Counted from the first letter of the stretch, positions 9,818 through 19,073 are shown. The stretch: 64,000 nucleotides of DNA from Noviherbaspirillum saxi (GCF_003591035.1 NZ_QYUO01000002.1:1116001-1180000); one strand, 5' to 3'. Translations and numbers: made by a program. The notes: a model not told the origin generated them from the sequence alone.

Positions 9818-10996
9818 ATGACTGACGCCGTCATCGTATCCACAGCCCGTACTGGCCTGGCCAAATCCTGGAAAGGCGCATTCAACATGACGCACGGCGC
9901 CACGCTGGGTGGCCATGTGCTCAAGGCAGCCATCGAACGCGCCAAGATCGAAGCCGGCGAAGTCGAAGATGTCATCATGGGCTGCGCGACGCCGGAAGGC
10001 GCAACCGGCAGCAATATTGCGCGCCAGATCGCCCTGCGCGGCGGCTGCCCGGTGACGACCGCCGGCATGACCATCAACCGTTTCTGCTCCTCGGGCTTGC
10101 AAACTATCGCCACTGCTGCCCAGCGCGTGATCGCCGGGGAAGGCGATATCTATGCAGCAGGCGGCGTCGAGTCGATTTCCTGCGTACAGAACGAAGCGAA
10201 TACGCACATGATGGCCGAAGTCTGGCTCAAGCAGAACAAGCCGGAAATCTACTGGCCGATGCTGCAGACCGCGGAAACGGTTGCCAAGCGCTACAACATC
10301 AGCAAGGAACGCCAGGATGAATACGGCGTGCAAAGCCAGCAGCGCGCTGCGGCGGCCCTGGCGGCCGGCAAATTCAATGACGAGATCGTGCCGATGACAA
10401 CCATCATGGGTGTCGCCGACAAGGAAACCGGCATGCTGGTCACGCGTGAAGTAACGATTTCCGCCGATGAAGGCATTCGTGGCGACACGACGATCGAAGG
10501 CGTGTCCAAGATCCGCACCGCAATCCCGGGTGGCGTGATCACTGCCGGCAATGCCAGCCAGTTTTCCGATGGCGCATCGGTAGCCATCGTGATGAACAGC
10601 AAGCTCGCCGAACAGAAGGGCTTGCAACCGCTAGGCATCTATCGCGGCTTTGCGATCGCGGGTTGCGAACCGGATGAAATGGGTATCGGTCCGGTCTTTG
10701 CCATTCCCAAGCTACTGAAAAAGGCTGGCCTGAAAGTGGAAGACATCGGCCTGTGGGAACTCAATGAAGCGTTCGCGGTGCAGGTCCTGTACTGCCGCGA
10801 CAAACTCGGCATCCCGGCCGACCGCCTGAATGTCAACGGCGGTGCGATCGCCGTTGGTCATCCCTACGGTGTTTCCGGCGCGCGCCTTACCGGCCATGCG
10901 CTGATTGAAGGCAAGCGCCGTGGTGCGAAGTATGTGGTCGTGACCATGTGCATCGGCGGCGGGCAAGGCGCTGCCGGCCTCTTCGAAGTGGTCTAA
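9818..10996 (+). CDS. Acetyl-CoA C-acyltransferase (thiolase)
   Basis: A 392-residue thiolase that cleaves 3-ketoacyl-CoA to acetyl-CoA and a shortened acyl-CoA (or runs the reverse condensation). All catalytic elements are visible: acylated Cys90 in [11 protein letters not shown], His348 in [12 protein letters not shown], and the general acid Cys378 in CIGGGQGA. A strong AAGGAG ribosome binding site precedes the ATG. It is the first gene of a long co-directional cluster with acyl-CoA dehydrogenase, SDR and thioesterase genes, consistent with beta-oxidation. Whether it is FadA-like or acetoacetyl-CoA-specific (PhaA-like) cannot be decided; the sequence style is nearer FadI/FadA-type degradative enzymes. 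Confidence 0.93.
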   Translation: MTDAVIVSTARTGLAKSWKGAFNMTHGATLGGHVLKAAIERAKIEAGEVEDVIMGCATPEGATGSNIARQIALRGGCPVTTAGMTINRFCSSGLQTIATAAQRVIAGEGDIYAAGGVESISCVQNEANTHMMAEVWLKQNKPEIYWPMLQTAETVAKRYNISKERQDEYGVQSQQRAAAALAAGKFNDEIVPMTTIMGVADKETGMLVTREVTISADEGIRGDTTIEGVSKIRTAIPGGVITAGNASQFSDGASVAIVMNSKLAEQKGLQPLGIYRGFAIAGCEPDEMGIGPVFAIPKLLKKAGLKVEDIGLWELNEAFAVQVLYCRDKLGIPADRLNVNGGAIAVGHPYGVSGARLTGHALIEGKRRGAKYVVVTMCIGGGQGAAGLFEVV

Positions 10997-11009
10997 GCCG
11001 TATCAATAT

Positions 11010-11031
11010 CGTGGGCGCTGCGGCGCCCACG
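11010..11031 (+). terminator. Hairpin behind thiolase gene
   Basis: A perfect 9-bp GC-rich stem, CGTGGGCGC / GCGCCCACG, with loop TGCG lies 13 bp after the thiolase stop. No T-run follows, so it is more likely a read-through attenuator or an mRNA 3'-end stabiliser that raises thiolase level over the downstream genes than a full terminator. Confidence 0.45.
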
Positions 11032-11119
11032 AGCGCATCTGGACATTGCCATGTCCGACTCTTTCAACATGCTTATCGTTATGTGCCGCGGTTAATACCA
11101 CTGGCATGCGGGGCCTATC

Positions 11120-12934
11120 ATGCAATCGAAAATCATTTCCCGGCGCGATCTCGAATTCCTGCTGTATGAATGGCTGGATGCGGAAGCGCTGACCAAGCGC
11201 GCGCGCTACTCGGACCATTCGCGCGAAACCTTCAATGCTGCCATGGATACCTGCGAACAGATCGCCACCGACCTGTTCGCGCCGCATAACAAGAAAAACG
11301 ACCAGGAAGAGCCGCATTTCGATGGCGAGAAAGTGCACATCATTCCTGAAGTGAAGACGGCATTGAAAGCCTTCTGCGATGCCGGCCTGATGGCGGCGGG
11401 ACAGGATTACGACTTTGGCGGCATGCAGCTGCCATGCGTGATCGAGAAGGCCGGTTTCGGCTACTTCAAGGGCGCCAATGTCGGCACCTCGTCCTATCCT
11501 TTCCTTACCATCGGCAATGCCAACACGCTGCTCAAATGCGGCACGCCGGAACAGATCGAGACCTTCGTCAAGCCCATGATGGAAGGCCGTTTCTTCGGCA
11601 CCATGTGCCTGTCCGAACCGCAGGCCGGGTCCTCGCTATCGGATATCGTGACGCGCGCCGAGCCGCAGGAAGACGGCAGCTACCGGCTCAAGGGCAACAA
11701 GATGTGGATTTCCGCCGGCGAGCATGAGCTGTCGGAAAACATCGTGCATCTGGTGCTGGCCAAGGTGCCGGATGAAAACGGCAAGCTCATCCCCGGTGTG
11801 AAGGGTATTTCGCTCTTCATCGTTCCGAAGAAGCTGGTCAACAAGGACGGTTCGATCGGCGAGCGCAACGACGTGGTACTGGCCGGCCTGAATCACAAGA
11901 TGGGTTATCGCGGCGCCACCAATTGCCTGCTCAATTTCGGCGAAGGCAAGTTCAAGCCGGACGGCAAGGCGGGTGCGATCGGTTATCTGGTCGGCGAAAA
12001 GCACAAAGGCCTCGCCAACATGTTTCATATGATGAATGAAGCGCGTATCGGTGTTGGCCTCGGCGCGGTCATGCTGGGTTATACCGGCTATCTGCATGCG
12101 CTGGAATATGCGCGCGAGCGTCCGCAAGGACGGCATCCGATGGCCAAGGATCCCGCGCAGCCGCAGCTCCCTATCATTCAACATACCGACGTCAAGCGCA
12201 TGCTGCTGGCGCAAAAGGCCTATGTCGAAGGCGGCCTGGCACTCAACCTGTATTGTGCACGCCTGGTCGATGAAGAGCGCACTGCGGAATCGGAGGAAGT
12301 GCGCAAGCAATCGACGCTGCTGCTCGATATCCTCACGCCCATCGCCAAATCCTGGCCCTCGCAATGGTGTCTGGAAGCCAACAGTCTGGCGATCCAGATC
12401 CATGGCGGCTATGGTTATACCCGCGAGTACAACGTCGAACAGTTTTATCGCGACAACCGGCTCAATCCCATTCACGAAGGCACGCATGGCATCCAGGGCC
12501 TGGACTTGTTGGGGCGCAAGGTATCGATGCAGAACGGCGCGGCCTTCAAGCTGTTGGGCGCGGAAGTGCAGAAAACCATTGCCAAGGCAATGGAAGTGCC
12601 GGAACTGAGCGGCTATGCCAAATCGCTGGGTGCGGTATTGCAGCGTATCTACAAGGTCACGCAAGCTTTGTATGCAGCGGGCGACATGAACAAGACGCTG
12701 GCCAACGCATCGGTCTACCTGGAAGCTTTCGGACATACTGTAGTTGCATGGATCTGGTTGCAACAGGCATTGCTGTCCGTCGGCAAGTCCGGGCATGACG
12801 CCGATTTCTACAAAGGCAAGCTGCAGGCCTGCGCCTATTTCTTCAAATGGGAATTGCCCAAGGTACAGCCGCAGCTTGACCTGCTGGAAAGTATCGACAC
12901 GACGACGCTTGACATGCAAGATGCATGGTTCTGA
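11120..12934 (+). CDS. Acyl-CoA dehydrogenase, long form with C-terminal domain
   Basis: A 604-residue flavoenzyme that introduces the 2,3-double bond in acyl-CoA. The FAD and substrate blocks are clear: TMCLSEPQAGSSLSDI, the WISAGEHELS region, RIGVGLGAVMLGY, and QIHGGYGYTREYNVEQFYRDNRLNPIHEGTHGIQ, where the Glu of HEGT is the probable catalytic base. About 120 residues follow the usual core, matching the long acyl-CoA dehydrogenases with an extra C-terminal domain (PF12806-like, from family knowledge). Residues 1-60 also carry the extension of this subgroup. It lies 123 bp behind the thiolase and 48 bp before an SDR gene in the same operon. Chain-length preference is unknown. Confidence 0.93.
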   Translation: MQSKIISRRDLEFLLYEWLDAEALTKRARYSDHSRETFNAAMDTCEQIATDLFAPHNKKNDQEEPHFDGEKVHIIPEVKTALKAFCDAGLMAAGQDYDFGGMQLPCVIEKAGFGYFKGANVGTSSYPFLTIGNANTLLKCGTPEQIETFVKPMMEGRFFGTMCLSEPQAGSSLSDIVTRAEPQEDGSYRLKGNKMWISAGEHELSENIVHLVLAKVPDENGKLIPGVKGISLFIVPKKLVNKDGSIGERNDVVLAGLNHKMGYRGATNCLLNFGEGKFKPDGKAGAIGYLVGEKHKGLANMFHMMNEARIGVGLGAVMLGYTGYLHALEYARERPQGRHPMAKDPAQPQLPIIQHTDVKRMLLAQKAYVEGGLALNLYCARLVDEERTAESEEVRKQSTLLLDILTPIAKSWPSQWCLEANSLAIQIHGGYGYTREYNVEQFYRDNRLNPIHEGTHGIQGLDLLGRKVSMQNGAAFKLLGAEVQKTIAKAMEVPELSGYAKSLGAVLQRIYKVTQALYAAGDMNKTLANASVYLEAFGHTVVAWIWLQQALLSVGKSGHDADFYKGKLQACAYFFKWELPKVQPQLDLLESIDTTTLDMQDAWF

Positions 12935-12982
12935 AACCTGCATCATCAAGCGACGACTACATTAAAGACATAAGGAGACGAC

Positions 12983-13768
12983 ATGCGTACCACACAACAA
13001 CTTTTTGATTTGACCGGCAAGACCGCGCTGATAACCGGCGGTTCGCGCGGACTGGGCTTGCAGATTGCGGAAGCCCTCGGTGAACAGGGCGCAAAAATCG
13101 TGCTGTCCGCGCGCAAGCAGGCCGATCTCGACGAAGCAGTCGCGCATCTGAAAGAACGCGGTATCGAAGCCAGCGCGATTGCTGCCGACCTGTCGCAGGA
13201 GTCGGCAGTGGCCCCGCTGGTGGCGGAAGCGATCAAGCGCCTCGGCCATATCGACATCCTGGTCAACAACGCCGGCGCTACCTGGGGCTCGCCGGCCGAG
13301 GATCATCCGGTCGAAGCCTGGGACAAGGTGATGAACCTGAATATCCGCAGCATCTTCCTGCTGTCGCAGGCGGTCGGCAAGCAGTCCATGATTCCACGCA
13401 AGTATGGCCGCATCATCAATGTCGCGTCGATTGCCGGCCTGTCGGGCAATGGCCCGGATTCGATGCAGACGATTTCGTACAACACGTCCAAGGGTGCGGT
13501 CGTCAACTTCACCCGAACGCTGGCGGGCGAGTGGGGCAAGTACGGTATCACCGTCAATGCGCTGGCTCCGGGCTTCTTCCCGTCGAAGATGACCAAGGGA
13601 ATACTTGAAAATTTTGGCGAGGACAACCTGGCCAAGCGCGCACCGCTGCAGCGCATCGGTGATGATGAAGACTTGAAAGGCGCAGCCCTGCTGTTCGCTT
13701 CGGATGCGGCCAAGCATATTACCGGCCAGATTCTGGCTGTCGACGGCGGCGTCTCTGCCGTGCATTGA
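12983..13768 (+). CDS. SDR-family oxidoreductase
   Basis: A 261-residue classical short-chain dehydrogenase. The cofactor motif TGGSRGLG (residues 18-25), the NNAG segment, and the catalytic YxxxK (Tyr166, Lys170 in YNTSKGA) with the upstream serine region are all present. The arginine after the second glycine of the cofactor loop is compatible with NADP(H). A good ribosome binding site (AAGGAG) precedes the ATG. Its stop overlaps the following thioesterase start (TGATG). In this operon a 3-hydroxyacyl-CoA or 3-ketoacyl reductase/dehydrogenase role is likely, but substrate is not shown by sequence. Confidence 0.9.
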   Translation: MRTTQQLFDLTGKTALITGGSRGLGLQIAEALGEQGAKIVLSARKQADLDEAVAHLKERGIEASAIAADLSQESAVAPLVAEAIKRLGHIDILVNNAGATWGSPAEDHPVEAWDKVMNLNIRSIFLLSQAVGKQSMIPRKYGRIINVASIAGLSGNGPDSMQTISYNTSKGAVVNFTRTLAGEWGKYGITVNALAPGFFPSKMTKGILENFGEDNLAKRAPLQRIGDDEDLKGAALLFASDAAKHITGQILAVDGGVSAVH

Positions 13769-14205
13769 TGGACGGCGATTTCAAACCGCAGCCATTCCCT
13801 ACCGAGATTCCCTTCCTGCAGGACCTGGGAGTGGAATTTCTGGGCATGGGAAACGGCGAGGCACAAGTTGCGCTGAATCTCGAACACCGCCATTTGAATA
13901 GCTGGATGGTCACGCATGGCGGCGTGGTCATGACGCTGCTTGACGTCGTCATGTCGATGGCGGGTCGTTCGCTCGACCCGACTGCGCGGGGCGGCGTCAC
14001 TATCGAAATGAAAACCAGTTTTTTGCAGCCGGGCGGTCATGCCGGCGGACGCATTGTCGCCAAGGGCAAGGCTCTTCATCGTTCGACCAGCATGTGTTTT
14101 TGCGAAGGCGAACTCTGGAACGGCGACAAGCTGGTCGCCAAGGCGACGGGGACTTTCAAATTTCTGAAGCGCCTCGACGTAGCGCACAAAATGGAACACG
14201 ACTAA
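13768..14205 (+). CDS. PaaI-family hotdog thioesterase
   Basis: A 145-residue single hotdog-fold protein of the PaaI / YbdB-like acyl-CoA thioesterase group, hydrolysing acyl- or aryl-CoA to free acid and CoA. The HLNSWMVTHGGVVMTLLDVVMSMA segment corresponds to the HGG motif at the start of the central hotdog helix, followed by the strand VTIEMKTSFLQPG. The ATG overlaps the SDR stop (TGATG); a TTG one codon earlier is an alternative start. Position inside the acyl-CoA operon supports removal or recycling of CoA from dead-end intermediates. Confidence 0.88.
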   Translation: MDGDFKPQPFPTEIPFLQDLGVEFLGMGNGEAQVALNLEHRHLNSWMVTHGGVVMTLLDVVMSMAGRSLDPTARGGVTIEMKTSFLQPGGHAGGRIVAKGKALHRSTSMCFCEGELWNGDKLVAKATGTFKFLKRLDVAHKMEHD

Positions 14206-14268
14206 GCAAGACGACCAAGCAAGCACCGCCGGCATCGGCCCCATCAATTCAAACATTGCGAGCAAACG

Positions 14269-15264
14269 ATGACTACCTATAAGCGTCTGGTCCTGGCCTC
14301 CCGTCCCCAGGGCGAAGTAGTGCCAGAGAATTTTCGTCTGGAAGAAGTAGCGGTTCCAGCCCTGAACGAGGGTGAGGTCCTGATCCGTAATCATTACCTG
14401 TCGCTCGACCCTTACATGCGCATGCGCATGGAAGACGTAAAAAGCTATGCCGCGCCGCAGGCGCTGGGCGAGACCATGATCGGCGGCACCGTCGGTGAAA
14501 TCGTCGAGTCGAAGAATCCGAAATTTGCGATCGGCGACAAGGTGCAAGGCATGATGGGCTGGGCCGAAATGGGCGTGTCGGACGGTACCCTGCTGCGCAA
14601 GCTCGATACCACGCATATTCCGCTGTCGGCCTATCTCGGATCGGTCGGCATGCCGGGCATGACAGCATGGTACGGACTGACGCAGATCATGCAGCCGAAG
14701 GAAGGCGAAACCATCGTCGTGTCGGCCGCCAGTGGCGCGGTCGGCAGCGTGGTCGGACAACTGGCGAAGCAGCGCGGCTGTCGTGCAGTCGGCATCGCCG
14801 GCGGCAAGGATAAATGCGATTACGTGGTGAACGAACTCGGATTCGATGCCTGCGTGGACTACAAGGCAGGCAATCTGGTGGGCGATCTTGAAAAGGCAAC
14901 ACCCAAAGGTATCGACGCGGTATTCGAAAACGTCGGCGGCAAGGTGTTCGATGCTTCACTGGCACGCATGAATCCATTCGGCCGGATCGCCTTGTGCGGC
15001 ATGATCGCCGGCTATGACGGCGAACCGATGCCGATCAATAACGCGCGCGTCTTCCTGACGATGCGCCTGACGATGCGCGGTTTCATCGTGTCCGAACATA
15101 TGGATTTGTGGCCGCAAGGTTTGAAGGAACTCGGCACCCTGGTGGCAACCGGTAAGCTCAAATTCCGCGAGTCGGTTTCCGACGGATTGGCGTCGGCGCC
15201 CGACGCGTTCATTGGACTCCTCAAGGGTAAAAATTTCGGAAAGCAGTTGGTCAAGCTGATTTGA
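14269..15264 (+). CDS. NADP-dependent MDR oxidoreductase (CurA/YncB-like)
   Basis: A 331-residue zinc-free medium-chain reductase of the leukotriene B4 12-hydroxydehydrogenase / CurA group, which reduces the alpha,beta double bond of enones and enals with NADPH. It begins with the typical LASRPQGEVVPENF block. It then has YLSLDPYMRMRM, and the Rossmann cofactor loop is VSAASGAVGSVVGQLAKQRG, followed by GIAGGKDKC. ENVGGKVFDA and the C-terminal GKNFGKQLVKL are also family blocks. Lack of zinc-ligand cysteines separates it from alcohol dehydrogenases. Within the operon it could saturate enoyl intermediates. Confidence 0.9.
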   Translation: MTTYKRLVLASRPQGEVVPENFRLEEVAVPALNEGEVLIRNHYLSLDPYMRMRMEDVKSYAAPQALGETMIGGTVGEIVESKNPKFAIGDKVQGMMGWAEMGVSDGTLLRKLDTTHIPLSAYLGSVGMPGMTAWYGLTQIMQPKEGETIVVSAASGAVGSVVGQLAKQRGCRAVGIAGGKDKCDYVVNELGFDACVDYKAGNLVGDLEKATPKGIDAVFENVGGKVFDASLARMNPFGRIALCGMIAGYDGEPMPINNARVFLTMRLTMRGFIVSEHMDLWPQGLKELGTLVATGKLKFRESVSDGLASAPDAFIGLLKGKNFGKQLVKLI

Positions 15265-15329
15265 TCGTTCATTAGACATCCAACGCCGGTCGTTACTGCG
15301 CGGCCACCATAACAATACGGAGACCTGTC

Positions 15330-16265
15330 TTGTCCGACATCATTTTTCATCACTACCCGAACTCGCCCTTTTCCGAAAAGGTCCGTCTGATTTTTGGTTA
15401 CAAGAAGCTGGCATGGAAATCGGTGATCATTCCATCGATCATGCCCAAGCCGGATCTGACCGCCCTGACAGGCGGCTATCGGCGCACACCGGTCATGCAG
15501 ATCGGCGCAGACATTTACTGCGATACCGCCCTGATCTGCGATATTCTGGAAACGATTGCACCATCACCATCGTTATATCCGGCCGAAAGCGCCGGCCTTG
15601 CACGTACGCTGGCGCAATGGGCCGATTCCACGCTGTTCTGGACTGTGATTGCGTATGTGTTCCAGCCGGTTGCAATCCCGCATTTGCTGGGTGCGGTGAC
15701 GCCGGAACAAATGAAGGCGTTTTCGGTGGACCGTGCAGCGATGCGCGGCAATGCGCCGCGCATGTCGGTGGGAGAAGCAACCGGTGCGCTGGCAGAATAC
15801 CTGCAGCGGCTCGACAACATGCTGGCGGGCGATCAGCCTTACCTGCTCGGGCAGCAGCCGACCATCGCCGACTTCTCGGTGTACCACTGCATCTGGTTTA
15901 TCCAGCGCGCGAAGCCGGTCGCCGGAATTCTCGATGCGGTCCCGGCAGTGAAGGAATGGGCCGCGCGCATCGCCGCGTTTGGGCACCATGAATTTGAAAA
16001 AATGAATGCGCAACAGGCGCTGGAAGTATCCCGCAGCAGCACACCTGCCGCCCCACCGGTGCAATTTGTCGATACGCATGGCATCGCGCTCGGAGAACAC
16101 GTAAGCATCACGCCGACCGACTACGCGCTTGATCCGGTCGAAGGCCAATTGGTGGCAGCGACTGCCAGGGAATTCGCGGTGCGCCGCGAAGATCCGCAGG
16201 CAGGTAGCGTGGTTGTGCATTTTCCCCGCATCGGTTTTCAACTCAAAAAGCTTGAGCAGGCTTAA
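15330..16265 (+). CDS. Glutathione S-transferase family protein with C-terminal extension
   Basis: A 311-residue protein whose first ~80 residues form a thioredoxin-like GST N-domain (HHYPNSPFSEKVRLIFGYK, then YRRTPVMQIGADIYCDT). This is followed by an all-helical GST C-domain with the conserved PTIADFSVYH segment. Roughly 80 further residues (about 230-311, from SSTPAAPP on) form an additional predicted beta-rich tail not part of ordinary ~210-residue GSTs. The start is TTG at 15330, with GGAGA 7 nt upstream; no in-frame ATG fits the N-domain. The role in the lipid/aromatic operon is open: glutathione conjugation, isomerisation, or a non-enzymatic function. Confidence 0.82.
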   Translation: MSDIIFHHYPNSPFSEKVRLIFGYKKLAWKSVIIPSIMPKPDLTALTGGYRRTPVMQIGADIYCDTALICDILETIAPSPSLYPAESAGLARTLAQWADSTLFWTVIAYVFQPVAIPHLLGAVTPEQMKAFSVDRAAMRGNAPRMSVGEATGALAEYLQRLDNMLAGDQPYLLGQQPTIADFSVYHCIWFIQRAKPVAGILDAVPAVKEWAARIAAFGHHEFEKMNAQQALEVSRSSTPAAPPVQFVDTHGIALGEHVSITPTDYALDPVEGQLVAATAREFAVRREDPQAGSVVVHFPRIGFQLKKLEQA

Positions 16266-16292
16266 GCGCATTATTACCAGACAGGAGACAAC

Positions 16293-17198
16293 ATGAAAGA
16301 CTTCAAGGACAAAGTCGCCGTGATCACCGGTGGCGCCAGCGGCTTCGGTCGCGAATTCGCCAATATCGGCGCGCGCCTGGGCATGAAACTGGTGCTGGCT
16401 GACGTGCAAAAGGATGCGCTCGACAAGGCAACGGCCGAACTCGAAGCGCAGGGTGCGCAGGTTCTTTCCATGTTGTGCGATGTACGCAAGGCGGAACAGG
16501 TACAGGCGCTGGCCGATGCAACGATGGCGCGTTTCAATGCGGTGCATCTGGTCTTCAACAATGCCGGCGTAGGCTCCGGCGGCCTGGTATGGGAAAACTC
16601 GATCGCCGACTGGGAATGGGTGTTGGGCGTCAATCTCTGGGGTGTCGTGCACGGCGTGCGTACCTTCACGCCGCTGATGCTCGAATGCGCGAAGAAGGAC
16701 CCCAGCTATCAGGGACATATCGTCAACACCGCATCGATGGCGGGCATGCTCAATGCGCCCAACATGGGAATCTACAACGTGTCCAAGCACGCGGTCGTGT
16801 CGCTGACGGAGACCTTGTATCAAGACCTGCAACTGATCAAGGCGCCGATCGGCGCGTCGGTGCTGTGCCCGTATTTCGTCCCGACCGGCATCAGCCAGTC
16901 GCATCGCAATCGCCCGGACGACGTAAAGGAAGAAGGTGGCCCCACGACCAGCCAGCAACTGGCGCAGGCGGTGTCCGAAAAAGCAGTGTCGTCCGGCAAG
17001 GTCAGCGCGGCCGATGTAGCGGAACGCACTTTCAATGCCATCGGCAGCGACACCTTCTATGTTTTTTCGCATCCGCATGCGCTGGGCAATGTACAGACGC
17101 GCATGGAAGACATCATGCTGCAGCGTAATCCCAGCGACCCCTTCGCCGCTGCGCCGCAGATCCGCGAAATGTTGCAAGCCAAGATGAACGTCAATTAA
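16293..17198 (+). CDS. SDR-family oxidoreductase
   Basis: A 301-residue short-chain dehydrogenase with the cofactor loop TGGASGFG (around residue 12), the NNAG motif (FNNAGVGSGG), the catalytic Ser in IVNTASMAG and YNVSKHAV as YxxxK. The roughly 40 residues beyond the classical core include a long helical C-terminus, often seen in SDRs paired with acyl-CoA dehydrogenases. A good ribosome binding site (AGGAGA) lies before the ATG, 27 bp from the GST gene. It probably oxidises or reduces a hydroxyl intermediate in the same pathway; substrate unknown. Confidence 0.9.
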   Translation: MKDFKDKVAVITGGASGFGREFANIGARLGMKLVLADVQKDALDKATAELEAQGAQVLSMLCDVRKAEQVQALADATMARFNAVHLVFNNAGVGSGGLVWENSIADWEWVLGVNLWGVVHGVRTFTPLMLECAKKDPSYQGHIVNTASMAGMLNAPNMGIYNVSKHAVVSLTETLYQDLQLIKAPIGASVLCPYFVPTGISQSHRNRPDDVKEEGGPTTSQQLAQAVSEKAVSSGKVSAADVAERTFNAIGSDTFYVFSHPHALGNVQTRMEDIMLQRNPSDPFAAAPQIREMLQAKMNVN

Positions 17199-17221
17199 TC
17201 CGGGTGTGATAGGAGATACGC

Positions 17222-18112
17222 ATGACTGCAGCGATCCGTACCGACCAGTATGCCGAACTGACGAATGGCATGCGATTGCACTATGCCAGTGCCGGCGAAC
17301 CAGGCAAGCCCCTGATCCTGTTCGTTCATGGGTTCCCCGAGTTCTGGTATGAGTGGGAAGCGCAGTTGCAGGAATTCGGCACGGATCACTACGCGGTCGC
17401 GCCGGACCTGCGCGGCTTCAACCTGTCCGGCATGCCGACCGATCTGGCGGCATACAAGGCCAGGCATATCGTCGAGGACTTGCGCTTATTGGCGGCGCAT
17501 CTCGGCTATGACAAGTTCATCATGGTCGCGCATGACTGGGGCGGTGCGGTCGCCTGGAATTTCGCGATCGCGCTCCCGCAGCTGTTGCACAAGCTGGTGA
17601 TCATCAATTCGCCGCACCCGTATCTGTTCACCAAGGCCCTGGCCGAAGACCCGGAGCAAAAGGCGGCGAGCGAATACATGAACTGGCTGCGCGCCGAAGG
17701 ATCGGAGACCGCGCTGGCAAAGGACAATTTCGCGCTGCTGGAGGGACTGCTCAATGGCATGGGCCGCTCGCCGACGCCGTGGTTCACGCCCGAAGTGCGG
17801 GCGCGTTACCACGCATGCTGGTCGCGTGGGCTGACCGGCGGCGTCAACTATTACCGCGCGTCGCCTCTGCATCCGCCCACCGGCGATCATGCGGGGCCGC
17901 TCAAGCTGCAACTCAATCCGGAAGATTTCCGGGTTAAGGTGCAGACCCGGGTGATCTGGGGAGAACAGGATATTGCGCTTCCCAAAAGTTTGCTGAACGG
18001 GTTGGAAGCATTGATCGACGATGTCAAGATCGAGCGCATCCCGGAAGGTACCCATTGGATCGTGCACGAACAACCGGAGCGCGTGAACCGGCTGATCCGC
18101 TCCTTCCTTTAG
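17222..18112 (+). CDS. Alpha/beta hydrolase, epoxide hydrolase / dehalogenase type
   Basis: A 296-residue alpha/beta-hydrolase. The oxyanion segment HGFPEFWYEW (residues 36-45), the nucleophile elbow HDWGGAVAW with Asp105 in place of serine, and the C-terminal histidine in GTHWIVHEQP point to the epoxide hydrolase / haloalkane dehalogenase branch, where an aspartate forms the ester intermediate. WGEQD near residue 240 supplies the acid. A cap region lies between about residues 135 and 220. AGGAGA precedes the ATG, 23 bp from the SDR gene. In a lipid-degrading operon, hydrolysis of epoxidised fatty acids is a reasonable guess. Confidence 0.88.
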   Translation: MTAAIRTDQYAELTNGMRLHYASAGEPGKPLILFVHGFPEFWYEWEAQLQEFGTDHYAVAPDLRGFNLSGMPTDLAAYKARHIVEDLRLLAAHLGYDKFIMVAHDWGGAVAWNFAIALPQLLHKLVIINSPHPYLFTKALAEDPEQKAASEYMNWLRAEGSETALAKDNFALLEGLLNGMGRSPTPWFTPEVRARYHACWSRGLTGGVNYYRASPLHPPTGDHAGPLKLQLNPEDFRVKVQTRVIWGEQDIALPKSLLNGLEALIDDVKIERIPEGTHWIVHEQPERVNRLIRSFL

Positions 18113-18177
18113 CAAGCTATCGGACGTGGCAAGGCAAATCCTTCATAATCGCTGGACCAACAACATTTTCCACAGAC

Positions 18178-18615
18178 ATGGCTAGAGAAGACTTTTCATT
18201 CTTTCATTCGCTGCGCGTGCGCTGGGCCGAGGTCGACATGCAGGGCATCGTCTTCAACGGACATTACCTGACGTATTTCGATGTCGCCTTTACCGAGTAC
18301 TGGCGCGCGACAGGACTTCCGACCGTTCTGCAACAGGCGGCGGATGGACGCGAAATGTTCGCCCGCAAGGCGACTGTCGAATACCACGCGCCGGCACGCT
18401 TCGACGATGTACTCGACATTGGCGTGCGCTGCGCCGGTTTCGGCCGGACGTCGGTCAGGTTCGTTCTGGAAATCCATCTGGGCGACCAGCACCTGATTTC
18501 GGGCGAACTGGTGTATGTGTACGCGGATACCAGCCTGCGCAAGGGCGTGCCTTGGCCGCAGGAATGGCGCGACACGATTACCGATTTTGAAAAGCTTGTG
18601 CCGGAGACCGCATGA
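18178..18615 (+). CDS. Acyl-CoA thioesterase, YbgC/4HBT hotdog family
   Basis: A 145-residue hotdog thioesterase of the 4-hydroxybenzoyl-CoA thioesterase / YbgC group. The N-terminal VRWAEVDMQGIVFNGHYLTYFD contains the catalytic Asp (VDMQG) and the NGHYL motif that defines the active site. The start at 18178 gives normal length; upstream codons in the same frame overlap the hydrolase gene and are not conserved. Its last codons overlap the GNAT start (ATGA). It is the second thioesterase of the operon and differs in subfamily from the PaaI-type one, so the two likely act on different acyl groups. Confidence 0.9.
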   Translation: MAREDFSFFHSLRVRWAEVDMQGIVFNGHYLTYFDVAFTEYWRATGLPTVLQQAADGREMFARKATVEYHAPARFDDVLDIGVRCAGFGRTSVRFVLEIHLGDQHLISGELVYVYADTSLRKGVPWPQEWRDTITDFEKLVPETA

Positions 18616-19037
18616 CGATCCGTTTGAGCCTTGGTGACTGGGCTTTGCAGCAGGCCGGTGCCAAGCCGGTGCGCCACAGGGTATTCGTGATCGAGCAAAA
18701 GGTGCCGCTCGACATGGAGTGGGACGAGATGGACGCCCAATGCCTGCATGCGGTCGTCCATGGCGACGACGGCGAACCCATCGCCACCGGGCGCTTGCTG
18801 CCAGATGGGCATATCGGCCGCATGGCCGTGGTGAAATCCATGCGTGGCGACGGTATCGGCGGGCTGGTTTTGCAGGCGTTGATGGAAGAAGCGCGCAAGC
18901 GTGGCGACCGGTCTGTGGTGCTCAGCGCACAGACGCAGGCTGAGCCGTTTTACCAGCGACACGGCTTTACGCGCGAAGGGGAAGAATTCATGGAGGCGGG
19001 CATACCGCATGTGCAAATGCGGCATGTATTTGCCTGA
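18612..19037 (+). CDS. GNAT-family N-acetyltransferase (ElaA-like)
   Basis: A 141-residue GCN5-related acetyltransferase, transferring acetyl from acetyl-CoA to an amine. The acetyl-CoA loop is IGRMAVVKSMRGDGIGGLVLQALM (R/Q-x-x-G-x-G/A pattern), and the late strand FYQRHGFTREGEEFMEAGIPHVQM is typical of the ElaA/YjcF-like branch. The N-terminal VFVIEQKVPLDMEWDEMD also matches that branch. It overlaps the thioesterase stop by 4 nt and ends the long operon just before a strong hairpin. Acceptor substrate unknown. Confidence 0.87.
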   Translation: MTIRLSLGDWALQQAGAKPVRHRVFVIEQKVPLDMEWDEMDAQCLHAVVHGDDGEPIATGRLLPDGHIGRMAVVKSMRGDGIGGLVLQALMEEARKRGDRSVVLSAQTQAEPFYQRHGFTREGEEFMEAGIPHVQMRHVFA

Positions 19038-19044
19038 GCTTGCA

Positions 19045-19073
19045 GGCTGATCCGATCTAACGGATCAGCCTTT
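19045..19073. terminator. Bidirectional terminator between GNAT and NRDE genes
   Basis: A perfect 10-bp stem GGCTGATCCG / CGGATCAGCC (19045-19054, 19061-19070) with a 6-nt loop, followed on the plus strand by TTT. It lies 8 bp behind the GNAT stop and overlaps the last codons of the minus-strand NRDE gene, whose TAG stop is in the loop. It probably ends the plus-strand operon; its use in the other direction is less sure since the T-run is weak. Confidence 0.65.

Noticed and set aside
11636..12949. 437-residue antisense frame over the acyl-CoA dehydrogenase
   Set aside because: Same reasoning: mirror of conserved coding sequence.
15573..17177. 534-residue open frame on the minus strand across GST and SDR genes
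   Set aside because: Shadow frame of two conserved genes; His/Arg-rich content without domain.
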